64,000 bases of DNA from Sphingobacterium sp. ML3W (GCF_029542085.1 NZ_CP107036.1:5084001-5148000), one strand, 5' to 3'; numbered from the stretch's first letter, positions 18,301 through 27,045 are shown. The notes: generated from the letters alone by a model not told the origin. A program made the numbers and translations.

Positions 18301-18469
18301 TGTGTTTTTTACAGCTACTGATGTTTTTTTGTTTACAAATTATACAGGATTAGATCCTGAAAGTAATATGAATACCCCTGGCTTAGGCGGTATTGGTGGT
18401 TATGGTATCGACTTTGGGAACATGGCGAAACCTAGGGGTTTTAACTTTGGTCTTACTTTAAAATTATAG
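15386..18469 (+). CDS. SusC/RagA-type TonB-linked outer membrane transporter (pair 3)
   Basis: A 1027-residue channel with a signal peptide ending CMYCTAFSQ at about residue 21. The carboxypeptidase-regulatory-like domain spans about 23-93, a TonB-box-like IDEVIVTAYG lies at 99-108, and the plug runs to about 252. Oddly, the usual plug motif LYGSRAANG is changed here to QFGSQGAGG (233-241), while the flanking DIETYTVLKGPE and AILITTKKGKAG are normal. The barrel ends FNFGLTLKL. It heads a four-gene unit: SusD 12 bases on, then a DUF4397 lipoprotein and a phosphodiester glycosidase. Substrate unknown. Confidence 0.94.
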   Translation: MKRSLLLLMSLLCMYCTAFSQKVITGKVTDTKGEALKGVTVLEKGKNTQTATSSIGAYKITVSDGATLIFRSVGYTSAEENIQGRSVINVVLSDNSAAIDEVIVTAYGIKRDRKSLGYSTPIVSGDDVSDTQRESFFQGLQGRVPGLSINSTSGLPGASAQIVLRGFASISGDNNALIVVDGIPINNSTINENDLASNGANQSLDYSNRAMDINPDDIETYTVLKGPEATAQFGSQGAGGAILITTKKGKAGKFTTNYTFSGRVESVNKFPERQYVYAQGLNGSYDGTALTALGPRYPEGVHIYEDNVKNFFTTGYNQKHSLAFEGGTEKVTYRWSNEYNNNTGVVPNTLYRRFSTRLNSTAKFGDKLEFNTSLNYVYSKNDKVRRGASGYLMTLMSFNPIFDVRDWIDDKGNRVLHNSDIFNERDNPFWDVYRNTAYDLVNRVLATSNISYRANSWLSLNGIIGVDFSNTLGQSVYHPQSFSGSGSSTAMRNGSINEYTVNGRILSGSFMANVKKNLSKDFSFRANLGAEFKDYDFLTNSQYGEDFYDPDFYSINNTFPSSRLVRSAAANFRTVGFMAQTGFGYLNDMVYLNLTGRLDAASRMMPNNPYFAYPSASLAFNFTDLDFFKDKVSWMTNGKYRISVGTTGKAPYKSYYTLSNFEPKNTTGGGFAYGVNGGNPNLKAEKTRDFETGLELALLDRRLTFDFSYFNRLSTGQIIMPRLSYGSGFVLRMMNGGEVKTYGAELQTTINPIRRDNLNWDLTFNFTQYKGKVLSLAEDLPELYESDTQVLGGVRSGVVPGYSIGTLTGTRFKRNDRGDVLINAQTGLPIAGTDRYYPIGDRIPDFTLGIVNKLTYKDFYLTFLWDWRKGGDVLNGLDYRLYINGMSSKTLNREEPRVIAGVLEDGLQNTENPTINRIAVTPYSSSGYYTVNTEPQMFIEKDIYTLRLRDVTLRYNLPKHLTRKIGAQAGLSVFFTATDVFLFTNYTGLDPESNMNTPGLGGIGGYGIDFGNMAKPRGFNFGLTLKL

Positions 18470-18481
18470 GAGGAAAAAGAG

Positions 18482-20050
18482 ATGCGGAAACGTTTCTATA
18501 TAATCGTTGTTGCAGTACTCATGGTGATGAGTGGTTGCAGAAAATACTTGGATATAAATGAAAATCCGTCTAATCCACAGTTGGTGAAAGCTGAGTTGTT
18601 ATTAGCGCCTATTATAGCGCAGATGGCTAGTGGATATTCGCAAGATCAGCGTCAGATGAATAAGTTTAATCAGACTATTCTTGGCGGGAGTAGTGATGTT
18701 TCTTCCAAAATTTGGGAAAAACATGGTTTTCCGGAAAGAAGCGATGTTGGGGGTGTCATGTGGCGTATGGTATATTTTGATCTGGGTTTGAATCTGGAAC
18801 GCATGATAAAAGATGCGCTGGAAAATGAAAAATATGAGTATGCGGCGATTGGTTATGCGATAAAAGCTTGGGGGTACCAATCTCTAACAGATTATCATGG
18901 GCCGGTTATCCTAGATGAGGCATTTCGCTCAAACCAACTTTCGTTCAAGTACAATGATCAGCCGGAGGTTTATGCGAAAGTAAGGCAATGGTGTGATTCA
19001 GCATTGTTATACCTCGATAAAAAGAGCCCGATAGATTATAGTGCTTCATTGAATTCTATAAAAGGAGATAATTTATATCGGGGTAATATGGAGCAGTGGC
19101 GGCGTTTTGTTTATGGTTTGAAAGCGATACAATATATTCATTTGGTCAATAAGCAGGATTTTAAAAGTAAGTATGCTGATTCTGTGGCAAAATTTGTTGA
19201 CCTGTCCTTTCAATCTATCTCTGATGATGCAGGGATCAAATTTACTGGAGATAAGTCCGCGAATGCGAATGTTGTAAGTGCTTTGTTTGGGATCTATACA
19301 ACTTCCTATTATAACCGTGCAGGAAAACCTATTGTCAGTTATCTTACAGGGGGGCTTCGTGGTACGCCAATTGAAAATCCAAAATCATCTACTGATCCTC
19401 GTTTGTCCCGCATGCTGATGATAAATAATGTGAGGGATAGTATTTATATCGGAGGGGAGCCAAATGTTACGAATAGTACCGTGCCAAATATTCTTGGAGA
19501 ATTTGTGAACAATACCTATCAGGGGAAATTTATCTTTAGAAATACGGTCGATTTTCCCTTAATGACACATGCGCAATTGCAATTAGTGAAAGCCGAAGCC
19601 TTGTTTGTTAAAGGAGATAAATCTGGTGCATATGATGCTTATCAAAAAGGAATTGTGGCACATATGAACTTTGTGAATAAGTATATAGATAATAAAGAAG
19701 TTGCGATTTCGCTGAATGATATGAAGGCTTATCTGGAAGGAGGGGAAGTTGCAAAATCTGCCGCGGACTTGACTTTGGCTGATATTATGGGACAGAAATA
19801 TATTGTTCAATGGGGGTGGGGTGGCCTGGAGCAATGGTGTGACCTTAGGAAATATCGTTACAGTCCAGACGTATTTAGACAGTATATTCCATTAAGTGGC
19901 AGTCAGCTTACTTATAATGATTATTGTTACAGGGTGAGGCCGCGTTATAATTCAGAGTATGTCTGGAATGAAAAAGAATTGGATCGTTGGGGCGCATTGG
20001 AACCTGAATATATTACTAAACCAACCTGGTTTGTTACTGCTGAGAATTGA
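18482..20050 (+). CDS. SusD/RagB-family outer membrane lipoprotein (pair 3, SusD_2-like type)
   Basis: A 522-residue lipoprotein with the signal MRKRFYIIVVAVLMVMSGC (Cys19 lipidated) and mature start RKYLDINENPSNPQLVKAEL. Internal landmarks are AAIGYAIKAWGYQSLTDYHG, MTHAQLQLVKAEALFVKG and AYDAYQKGIVAHMNFVN, which correspond closely in pattern to pair 2's SusD. The C-terminus has LEQWCDLRKYRYSPDVF. It is the partner of the SusC 12 bases upstream and is followed after 19 bases by the DUF4397 lipoprotein. Confidence 0.91.
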   Translation: MRKRFYIIVVAVLMVMSGCRKYLDINENPSNPQLVKAELLLAPIIAQMASGYSQDQRQMNKFNQTILGGSSDVSSKIWEKHGFPERSDVGGVMWRMVYFDLGLNLERMIKDALENEKYEYAAIGYAIKAWGYQSLTDYHGPVILDEAFRSNQLSFKYNDQPEVYAKVRQWCDSALLYLDKKSPIDYSASLNSIKGDNLYRGNMEQWRRFVYGLKAIQYIHLVNKQDFKSKYADSVAKFVDLSFQSISDDAGIKFTGDKSANANVVSALFGIYTTSYYNRAGKPIVSYLTGGLRGTPIENPKSSTDPRLSRMLMINNVRDSIYIGGEPNVTNSTVPNILGEFVNNTYQGKFIFRNTVDFPLMTHAQLQLVKAEALFVKGDKSGAYDAYQKGIVAHMNFVNKYIDNKEVAISLNDMKAYLEGGEVAKSAADLTLADIMGQKYIVQWGWGGLEQWCDLRKYRYSPDVFRQYIPLSGSQLTYNDYCYRVRPRYNSEYVWNEKELDRWGALEPEYITKPTWFVTAEN

Positions 20051-20069
20051 TGAAAATAGATTGAATATT

Positions 20070-20873
20070 ATGAGATTTTTATATAAAACTATATTTTTTG
20101 GACTAGCGGCATTTGGAATGGTTGCTTGTAAAAAATCTATTCAAGACTTTGGTCAAGTAGAGTTCTTGGATAGTAGTGATGTTATCGTTAAAATAAATAT
20201 GGCTTCAATTTATCCTGATGATCGCTATATGTATGTTAAATTTGATGGACAACGGGTTACTTCACTAATCAGGGGTCGAGAGCCATTTCCGGGTGGTGGT
20301 TATAATACAAGAGGGGATTCTCGGCCTGATTTTTTGAAATATAAGGCTGGTAATATTAAGGTTCAGGTGGGACTTCCCTATCGTGTGGATGATGGTAGGG
20401 ACTCAATAGTTCTGTATGAAACCCAGGTGAATTTCGAAGCAGGGAAAAGGTATACATTGCATGTGACCGATACAGCTAGTAATACCAAAATGATTTTGAA
20501 TGAAGAAGATTTATCCCGGCCTGACTCTACGCAGGCTCGTTATCGATTCACGAATCTGATGCCTAATGTTCCTGCGGTAGATTTGTATTATGGGGCGGCG
20601 GCAACTGCTACTGAGCCAACCCAAGATTCTTTGGTTGCAAAAAATATCAAATATCTCGAGAGTAGTCCTTATTTTGAATTGAATCGTATTGCGACGAGGA
20701 CCTGGAAGATCCGACCTGCTGGTGCTCCGGTTACAAATGCCTCGGTTATTGCGTTTTATTCGAATGCTGGTGCTGTTCTTGATAGAAGGTCCTATACTGT
20801 GTATGCGTTAGGGTATAATGGATTTACGACAGCGATTATGAAGCCTTATCTGTCATTTTTCTTAGTCCGATAA
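20070..20873 (+). CDS. DUF4397-containing lipoprotein
   Basis: The 267-residue product starts at ATG 20070 (MRFLYKTIFFGLAAFGMVAC), giving a lipobox Cys20; an earlier in-frame ATG would lie within the SusD coding region and hide the signal peptide. The C-terminal half (about 165-262) matches the DUF4397 pattern: YRFTNLMPNVPAVDLYYG, then a repeat ending SYTVYALGYNGF, a predicted beta-sandwich. The N-terminal half is also beta-rich. The role is unknown; its place in a SusCD operon suggests a surface glycan-binding accessory protein (inference). It is followed 2 bases later by the phosphodiester glycosidase. Confidence 0.75.
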   Translation: MRFLYKTIFFGLAAFGMVACKKSIQDFGQVEFLDSSDVIVKINMASIYPDDRYMYVKFDGQRVTSLIRGREPFPGGGYNTRGDSRPDFLKYKAGNIKVQVGLPYRVDDGRDSIVLYETQVNFEAGKRYTLHVTDTASNTKMILNEEDLSRPDSTQARYRFTNLMPNVPAVDLYYGAAATATEPTQDSLVAKNIKYLESSPYFELNRIATRTWKIRPAGAPVTNASVIAFYSNAGAVLDRRSYTVYALGYNGFTTAIMKPYLSFFLVR

Positions 20874-20875
20874 TT

Positions 20876-21868
20876 ATGAAAAAGAACATATTATATTGCC
20901 GAATTAAGATGAGCTTGATGTTTGTCTTGTTTTTGATCTCTTTTGTTTCCTGTAAGAAACGGGATGATTATCCTAAATTTGATGACAAAAAAGAAGAGCT
21001 TGTGCCAGAAGATGTTATCCCTCCGGATAATAAAATTGAACAAATTACACAGCGGATTATTGATCAGGCTGATGTTGTTAAGGTCTTTCAAATGGATTCT
21101 ACGATTCAATTAGCGGATGGGTTAACGCGGACTCACATTCGATTTCTCAATAAGCTCAATCAACCAACGAGCATTCAAATACTTGAAATAGATCTCAACA
21201 AAAAGATTGTGCCCTATGTGATGAGTTCGTTCGATGATCATCTGTATGTAGCACAGCCGATTTCTGATATGGCTAAATATAACGAAGTGTCGTCGGGTGG
21301 AGAGGTTCTTGCTGCAATCAATGGGGCTTCTGCTACGACCTTTTCTTATATAAAAAATGGTAGGAAAATCAATATCTCGACCACCTCAGGAAAACAAAAG
21401 ACGCAACCTTTCTTTGCTGTTCAGTTCGATGGTAAACCCTATATTGGGAATTGCTTTGATACAGTTCAGTTTGAATTTGAACCTTATGATGTTAATAGAT
21501 TCAAAGGTTTGATCTCAGGAACGGAGTGGTTGCAGTATAGAGGGGCTGTTATAAAATCGACATCAGCTGTAGTGCAAGCTAATACTGCTCTTGGGCTCTC
21601 GTCCAATAAATCTACCTTGTATGCTGTTGTTGTGGATGGAATAAATAGCAGTTTTTCGGTCGGTATTACTTTTAATGATTTAGCATGGGTGATGAAAGCG
21701 ATTGGTGCTTATGATGCCTTTGTCGTGAATAGTGGTGGAACGAGTGTAATGACTCAGCGAAAGCTTTCGCAGGATCCAAATGGACAAACTGTATGGGATG
21801 TTGTAAATAAGCCTCCGCTAAATATGGTTAATACAATAAACGGTATTGGTTTCGTGAAAACGAAATAA
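20876..21868 (+). CDS. Phosphodiester glycosidase family (NAGPA domain) lipoprotein
   Basis: A 330-residue lipoprotein; the signal region LMFVLFLISFVSC precedes KKRDDYPK. From about residue 80 it follows the phosphodiester glycosidase (NAGPA, PF09992) pattern: LAAINGASATTFSYIKNGRK, YAVVVDGINSSFSVGITFNDLAWVMKAIGAYDAFVVNSGGTSVM and INGIGF at the end. The human namesake removes GlcNAc from a phosphodiester link. The family's usual NLDGGGS motif reads VNSGGTS here, so the conserved Asp is replaced by Ser, and activity may be altered or lost. In this context a role on GlcNAc-1-phosphate-linked wall polymers is conceivable but untested. Last gene of the pair 3 operon. Confidence 0.75.
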   Translation: MKKNILYCRIKMSLMFVLFLISFVSCKKRDDYPKFDDKKEELVPEDVIPPDNKIEQITQRIIDQADVVKVFQMDSTIQLADGLTRTHIRFLNKLNQPTSIQILEIDLNKKIVPYVMSSFDDHLYVAQPISDMAKYNEVSSGGEVLAAINGASATTFSYIKNGRKINISTTSGKQKTQPFFAVQFDGKPYIGNCFDTVQFEFEPYDVNRFKGLISGTEWLQYRGAVIKSTSAVVQANTALGLSSNKSTLYAVVVDGINSSFSVGITFNDLAWVMKAIGAYDAFVVNSGGTSVMTQRKLSQDPNGQTVWDVVNKPPLNMVNTINGIGFVKTK

Positions 21869-21895
21869 CGGATTTTGAAATATGTTGATATGACT

Positions 21896-21928
21896 AAAGT
21901 CGGAAAGGTTCCTTTCCGACTTTTTTAT
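21896..21928 (+). terminator. Terminator after the phosphodiester glycosidase operon
   Basis: AAAGTCGGAAAGG and CCTTTCCGACTTT form a 13-bp stem followed by TTTT. Confidence 0.9.
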
Positions 21929-22266
21929 TGCATTAAAAATTTAATAGTGTCTAGTTTTGTGTTGCATTATTATGCTTTATTGTGAGTGTTTTTAAATTTA
22001 TTTTGATTTATGGTGAGTTGTTTTAATAGATGGTATTTAAAAGTCTTTATATGTGTCTTTAGTGTATTTTTATTTGTTTTTTGTAAAAGAAATGCCTATT
22101 ATTAAAATGCTTGAGGTGAACTAAATACTTAGTGGGCACTTACTTTATTTTGCGTTTTTTAACACTTTTCATTTATAAAACGAAAAAAACTACTTACTTT
22201 TATTCTGATTTTCAATTATTCATGCATAAAACTGCATTTTATGCATGGTCTAATAGTCTATTTATG
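21929..22266 (+). promoter_or_regulatory. namZ upstream region
   Basis: A strongly AT-rich stretch of 338 bases without a convincing gene. It holds GCGTTTTTTAAC (22152-22163) and a perfect palindrome (separate entry). A frame open from 22132 could extend NamZ by 45 residues but would bury its lipoprotein signal. No exact -7 element was found; TTATTTTG near 22144-22151 is the closest. Confidence 0.5.
22221..22247. promoter_or_regulatory. Perfect 11-bp palindrome ahead of namZ (candidate operator)
   Basis: CATGCATAAAA, five bases, then TTTTATGCATG. It begins 46 bases before the NamZ start codon. Its left side matches the 28994-29010 site (ATGCATAAAA...GCATTT), suggesting recognition by the same protein dimer. 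Confidence 0.6.
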
Positions 22267-23508
22267 ATGAAATATACCTTGTTAAAATTAACCGTTGCGG
22301 TGTCTATTTTCTCCTTTATCTCTTGTGGTCATCCCTTAAGGTCGGTACAGGTGAACAAAAAGAGTGATGTGGGGTCAGTAGGAGAAATGGCCAGTGCTGT
22401 TATTACTCCGGGGGCTGACCAGTTGCCGCTGTATCTGCCGCAGTTAAAAGGTAAGAAGGTTGGGATTATGGGAAATCAGACTTCAATTGTGGGGGGTGAC
22501 AAAAGACATTTAGTGGATGTTTTGCTTGAAAATAAGGTCGATCTGAAATTTGCCTTTGCTCCGGAACATGGTTTTCGAGGTAACGTCGAGCGTGGCGAGA
22601 AGTTCGGTAACGATGTCGATCAGAAAACGGGCTTACCGCTATTTACTTTATATGGTGGTAATAAAAAACAAGATTCTATTGTCAATTCCATTGATGTTAT
22701 GATTTTTGACCTGCAGGATGTTGGTGCGCGTTTCTATACGTATATTACTTCTTTGCACCGTGTCATGGAATTATGTGCAAAGCATAATAAAAAACTGATT
22801 GTGTTGGATCGACCTAATCCAAATGGTGATCAAGTAGATGGGCCTGTTCGCCATGATGATAAATTTAAGTCAGATGTTTCGTGGCATAAAATTGCCATGA
22901 TTCATGGATTAACCATTGGTGAACTCGCACAGATGATCAATGGAGAAAAATGGCTGGAGAACGGGCGTCAGGCTGATGTGCAGGTTGTGAAAGTGCAAAA
23001 TTGGGATCATAAGAAGATGTATGATCTGCCTGTTATTCCATCGCCAAGCATACCTAATCAGCTTTCTGTGCGCTTATATCTCTCATTGTGTTTGTTTGAG
23101 GGAACAGATATTTCGGTAGGTCGCGGTACGGACTGGCCTTTTCAGGTATTGGGATATACAAATCCTGTTTATGGATCTTTTACATTTACTCCGGGTGAAC
23201 GTCATGGTATGTCGAAGCATGTGGAGGGGAAAGGCGCTATGAATTATGGTGTCGACCTACGTAACCTGAATCCTGATAAACAAAAATTTACACTAAAATA
23301 CTTGCTGGATTTTTATAACAAGACACCGGATAAGACTACGTTTTTTGCTAGACCAGAATTTTTTGATAAGCTAGCCGGGACAGATCAATTGCGCAAACAA
23401 ATTATAGCAGGAGAGTCCGAGGGACAGATTCGGGCATCTTGGGCTGCAGACTTGAAGGTTTACAAGCAAATGCGCAAAAAGTACCTGTTGTACAGCGATT
23501 TTGAATAG
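22267..23508 (+). CDS. namZ: Exo-beta-N-acetylmuramidase NamZ (DUF1343, GH171) lipoprotein
   Basis: NamZ enzymes remove MurNAc from the non-reducing end of peptidoglycan glycan chains. The 413-residue product has a lipoprotein signal (MKYTLLKLTVAVSIFSFISC, Cys20); ATG at 22264 is equally possible. DUF1343 landmarks are LKGKKVGIMGNQTS (60-73), FAPEHGFRG (97-105) with the candidate catalytic Glu100, DVMIFDLQDVGARFYTYI (143-160), LIVLDRPNPNG (178-188), HGLTIGELAQMINGE, and FEGTDISVGRGTDWPFQ further on. In Bacillus subtilis namZ sits with murQ, amiE and nagZ in a MurNAc recovery cluster; here it lies with an amidase, MurQ and SusCD, the Bacteroidota version of the same logic (inference). The next SusC starts 70 bases on with no promoter motif, so they are probably co-transcribed. 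Confidence 0.93.
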   Translation: MKYTLLKLTVAVSIFSFISCGHPLRSVQVNKKSDVGSVGEMASAVITPGADQLPLYLPQLKGKKVGIMGNQTSIVGGDKRHLVDVLLENKVDLKFAFAPEHGFRGNVERGEKFGNDVDQKTGLPLFTLYGGNKKQDSIVNSIDVMIFDLQDVGARFYTYITSLHRVMELCAKHNKKLIVLDRPNPNGDQVDGPVRHDDKFKSDVSWHKIAMIHGLTIGELAQMINGEKWLENGRQADVQVVKVQNWDHKKMYDLPVIPSPSIPNQLSVRLYLSLCLFEGTDISVGRGTDWPFQVLGYTNPVYGSFTFTPGERHGMSKHVEGKGAMNYGVDLRNLNPDKQKFTLKYLLDFYNKTPDKTTFFARPEFFDKLAGTDQLRKQIIAGESEGQIRASWAADLKVYKQMRKKYLLYSDFE

Positions 23509-23578
23509 CTTATTGCGAACAATACTAACGAATAAACAATACTAACTAGAATCATTTATTTTTAAAACTCTATAATCA

Positions 23579-26500
23579 ATGAGAAAATTTGTACTATTTT
23601 CTGTTGCTCTTGGATTGAGTTTTCCTTCTGAATCCTATTCTTTCGTAAAGAAGGAAGGCGTTTTGAGCAGTGCTAACTTGAGAGGTGCTCTGCTTCGCGC
23701 TTCATCGAAGAATTCGGTTCAAAATACGGTGCAAGGTACTGTAACGGATGGAAAAGGCCCAGTCTCAGATGTAAGCATTTCTGTCGTTGGCGGAAGTGTT
23801 TCTACTAAAACCGATGCACAGGGGCATTTCAAGATTACAGCTGCTGTGGGGAGTAAATTACGTTTTTCATCCATAGGGTATATTTCACAGGATGTCACTG
23901 TGACTTCAAATACGCTTAATGTGACGTTGCTTGATGACAATCAATCCTTGGAAGAGGTTGTTGTTGTTGGTTATGGTACACAAAAGAAAGGTAATTTGAC
24001 AGGGGCTGTTGCTTCTATTAATATTAAAGAAACGATGCAGGGGCGACCAATTGCTGATGCCGGTCGTGCGATGCAAGGGAGTACGCCTGGTTTGAGTGTT
24101 ACTATACCTAATGGCGAGGTTGGTTCTGATCCAACAATTAAAATTCGGGGACAAATAGGGTCTATTAATGGATCTAGTAACCCATTGATCCTGTTGGATA
24201 ATGTTGAAATCCCAAGTATCAATGTTGTCAATCCCGATGATATTGAGTCAATAACTGTTTTAAAAGATGCTGCCGCTTCATCTATTTATGGTGCTAAGGC
24301 GGCATTTGGTGTTGTTCTGATAACGACTAAGCAGGGGGCTAAAACGGAAAGCAATACAATCAGTTATTCCAATAATTTCTCTTTTCAGAACCCATTCAAG
24401 AAATACGAAATGGGAACGGTGGATGCGTTGAGATATTCGTTAGATGCTGGGAAGCGAGAAGGAAATAATTTTGTTGGGGCTTTCTATAAAATCAACGAAG
24501 AGAGCTATAAGAGAGCTGTCGAATGGCAGGATAAGTATGGCAGTTCTATTGGTAAAGACGATCCCACCTTATATGAGCGTGATTGGTATTTTGATCCTGC
24601 TACTGGATATAAATACGGTGTTCGGACTTATGATCCGTTTGATTATATGATTCGTGAATGGGCTCCGACGCAACAGCATAATCTTTCGTTGTCTGGAAAG
24701 ACTGGTAAAACAGGTTATAATGTAGGGTTGGGCATGCTTGATCAGTCCGGTATGTTAAAAACAAATACAGATCAATTCTCGCGTTATAATGCATCAGTAA
24801 GGGTTACAAGTGAGTTGAATAAGTATATTACAGCGCGAGCGGGTGCTATCTATTCACGTACGAATAAGCAGTATCCTTATGCAACAAATTCAACTACAGC
24901 CGATCCGTGGCTTTATATGTACCGATGGAGTTCATTGTATCCATACGGAAATGATGGTGACGGCGATCCGATCCGTAGTCCGGCCTATGAGACTGGGGCG
25001 GCGAATGTTGCCAGCCAAGTGAAAAATTACATGAATTTTAATGCCGGTGCTACAGTAAACTTTATGGAAAACTGGAAGCTTGATTTTGATTATACATTGT
25101 CAAATCAAGAGATGCTATGGAACCAGCCGGGAACTCGCTTTACTGCTGGTAATTCATGGGGCGCTCCAGTGAAAAAATTAGATGCTGCTGGCAATCAGAG
25201 ATATGTGGATGGTTCGGGTAACTATGTGGATGCTTCAGCTACAGGTGCTGTGCCAGCATATGATTTAGACTATTTTACATATACGGCATCCGGAGCTAAT
25301 CCGGATCATTATCGCAGGGATAATTCAAATATTCTACGTCATACGATCAACGCTTTTACGACGTATAATTTAAATCTTGATGGTGGTCATGATTTTAAAT
25401 TTATGTTAGGTCTAAACCGTATTGCGGAGAAAACAGAAAATTCTTGGACTCAGGTTACCAAATTACTAGATATTAAGAATCCTCAATTGACATTTGGTTC
25501 AGGAACTGTGACTGGATCGGGTGCGAAATTTTGGGAATCACAAATCGGTTTCTTCGGCCGGGTGAATTATGCTTATAAAGATAAATATCTTTTTGAGGCT
25601 AATTTGCGTAGAGATGGGTCTTCAAAATTCCCGACAAATTTAAGATGGAAGTGGTATCCATCGGTGTCCGCGGGATGGGTAGTGTCGCAAGAGTCTTTTA
25701 TGGATTGGTCTAGTGATTTTATGAACCAACTGAAAATCCGGGGGTCTTGGGGTAGTATTGGTGATCAATCTGTTTCCAATGCGTTATATACAAGTTTTAT
25801 GGAAAACTCGCAATCTACATGGATAGGCAATGCGGGTGATAGGAGTTGGTTTGTCGGAACGCCGGCGGCGGTTTTATCTGCTATAGGTTGGCAAGATATT
25901 GCGACATTAGATGTTGGTTTTGATGCGCGTTTCTTTAAAAATAAACTGGGTTTTGTGTTTGATTGGTATCAGCGGGATACAAAGAACATGATTGTGCCAA
26001 TGGAGGGCGTAGCGCCAACATTTGGTTCTAAAGCCCCGATGGGCAATTTTGGAGCATTGCGTACTCGTGGATGGGAGTTTGCTGTCGATTATAATCATCG
26101 ATTTGAGAATGGCTTAGGTATCAACTTGCGAGCTAATATTTCTGATGCGAAGTCTGTTATCACGGAATATGGAACAACAACGATTGTTACTGAAAACTAT
26201 AGTGGTAAGACTTATGGCGAGATTTGGGGATATGAAACAGATCGTTTATATCAAAATAGCGATTTCGTCTATAATGGAAATGAGTTAGTTACCGCGGTTA
26301 TAGATGGTAAGACAATGAATAAGTTGTCGGATCCGAATGGAGCTTACCAAAGCTGGGTGCAAAATTCCGCTACATTCCGTTTTGGCCCAGGTGATGTTAA
26401 ATTCAAGGACCTGAACGGAGACGGTAAGATCGATAATGGCAAGAAAACATTGGCGGACCATGGTGATTTGAAAGTTATTGGTAATTCAACTCCGCGATAT

Positions 26501-27034
26501 GAGTATGGTTTTAGATTGGGAGCTGATTTTAAAGGGTTTGATGTTTCGGCATTCTTTCAGGGTGTAGGTAGTAGACAGGTGTGGGGGACAGGTTTCTTAG
26601 CTCAAGCGGGCTTTAATTCTTCAGATGGAGCTATGCCTGCGGTAATGTCTTCAAACTACTGGACTAAAGATCGTACAGATGCATTTTATCCGGCTCCTTT
26701 TAATAATGCTGGAACAAACGATATCAACAATATGCAGGTTCAAAGCCGTTATTTGCTAGATATGTCTTATCTGCGGGTGAAGAATCTGACGCTCGGTTAT
26801 ACGGTTCCGGCAGGTACATTAAAACGAATCGGTATCAGTAACCTGAGAGTTTACACTGCGTTGGAAAATTTCTTTACCTGGGATAAGTTGAAGGGGTTAC
26901 CAATCGACCCGGAGGCTGTGGACGGTGTAAATATGTTTGTTGATGTGTTAAAAAATAATTACAACGGCGGTCGCACGGGGGTTGGAACGCCAACTTTTAA
27001 ATCAGCATCTGTGGGTGTTCAATTAACATTCTAA
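23579..27034 (+). CDS. SusC/RagA-type TonB-linked outer membrane transporter (pair 4)
   Basis: The longest SusC here, 1151 residues. A signal-like start (MRKFVLFSVALGLSFPSESY) is followed by a short extra segment, then the carboxypeptidase-regulatory-like domain (about 47-122), the classical LEEVVVVGYGTQKKGNLTGA (124-143), and a plug with SIKE-type repeats ending DDIESITVLKDAAASSIYGAKA and GVVLITTKQGA. The barrel ends SVGVQLTF. Unlike pairs 2 and 3 it has the standard SusC signature. Its SusD starts 11 bases after the stop, and it follows namZ, so MurNAc-containing glycan is the best guess for cargo. Confidence 0.95.
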   Translation: MRKFVLFSVALGLSFPSESYSFVKKEGVLSSANLRGALLRASSKNSVQNTVQGTVTDGKGPVSDVSISVVGGSVSTKTDAQGHFKITAAVGSKLRFSSIGYISQDVTVTSNTLNVTLLDDNQSLEEVVVVGYGTQKKGNLTGAVASINIKETMQGRPIADAGRAMQGSTPGLSVTIPNGEVGSDPTIKIRGQIGSINGSSNPLILLDNVEIPSINVVNPDDIESITVLKDAAASSIYGAKAAFGVVLITTKQGAKTESNTISYSNNFSFQNPFKKYEMGTVDALRYSLDAGKREGNNFVGAFYKINEESYKRAVEWQDKYGSSIGKDDPTLYERDWYFDPATGYKYGVRTYDPFDYMIREWAPTQQHNLSLSGKTGKTGYNVGLGMLDQSGMLKTNTDQFSRYNASVRVTSELNKYITARAGAIYSRTNKQYPYATNSTTADPWLYMYRWSSLYPYGNDGDGDPIRSPAYETGAANVASQVKNYMNFNAGATVNFMENWKLDFDYTLSNQEMLWNQPGTRFTAGNSWGAPVKKLDAAGNQRYVDGSGNYVDASATGAVPAYDLDYFTYTASGANPDHYRRDNSNILRHTINAFTTYNLNLDGGHDFKFMLGLNRIAEKTENSWTQVTKLLDIKNPQLTFGSGTVTGSGAKFWESQIGFFGRVNYAYKDKYLFEANLRRDGSSKFPTNLRWKWYPSVSAGWVVSQESFMDWSSDFMNQLKIRGSWGSIGDQSVSNALYTSFMENSQSTWIGNAGDRSWFVGTPAAVLSAIGWQDIATLDVGFDARFFKNKLGFVFDWYQRDTKNMIVPMEGVAPTFGSKAPMGNFGALRTRGWEFAVDYNHRFENGLGINLRANISDAKSVITEYGTTTIVTENYSGKTYGEIWGYETDRLYQNSDFVYNGNELVTAVIDGKTMNKLSDPNGAYQSWVQNSATFRFGPGDVKFKDLNGDGKIDNGKKTLADHGDLKVIGNSTPRYEYGFRLGADFKGFDVSAFFQGVGSRQVWGTGFLAQAGFNSSDGAMPAVMSSNYWTKDRTDAFYPAPFNNAGTNDINNMQVQSRYLLDMSYLRVKNLTLGYTVPAGTLKRIGISNLRVYTALENFFTWDKLKGLPIDPEAVDGVNMFVDVLKNNYNGGRTGVGTPTFKSASVGVQLTF

Positions 27035-27045
27035 TTGAAATTATC

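Noticed and set aside
22132..22266. N-terminal extension of NamZ by 45 residues
   Set aside because: It would run through the palindromic operator region and place a lipoprotein signal in the middle of the protein; the start at 22267 fits far better.
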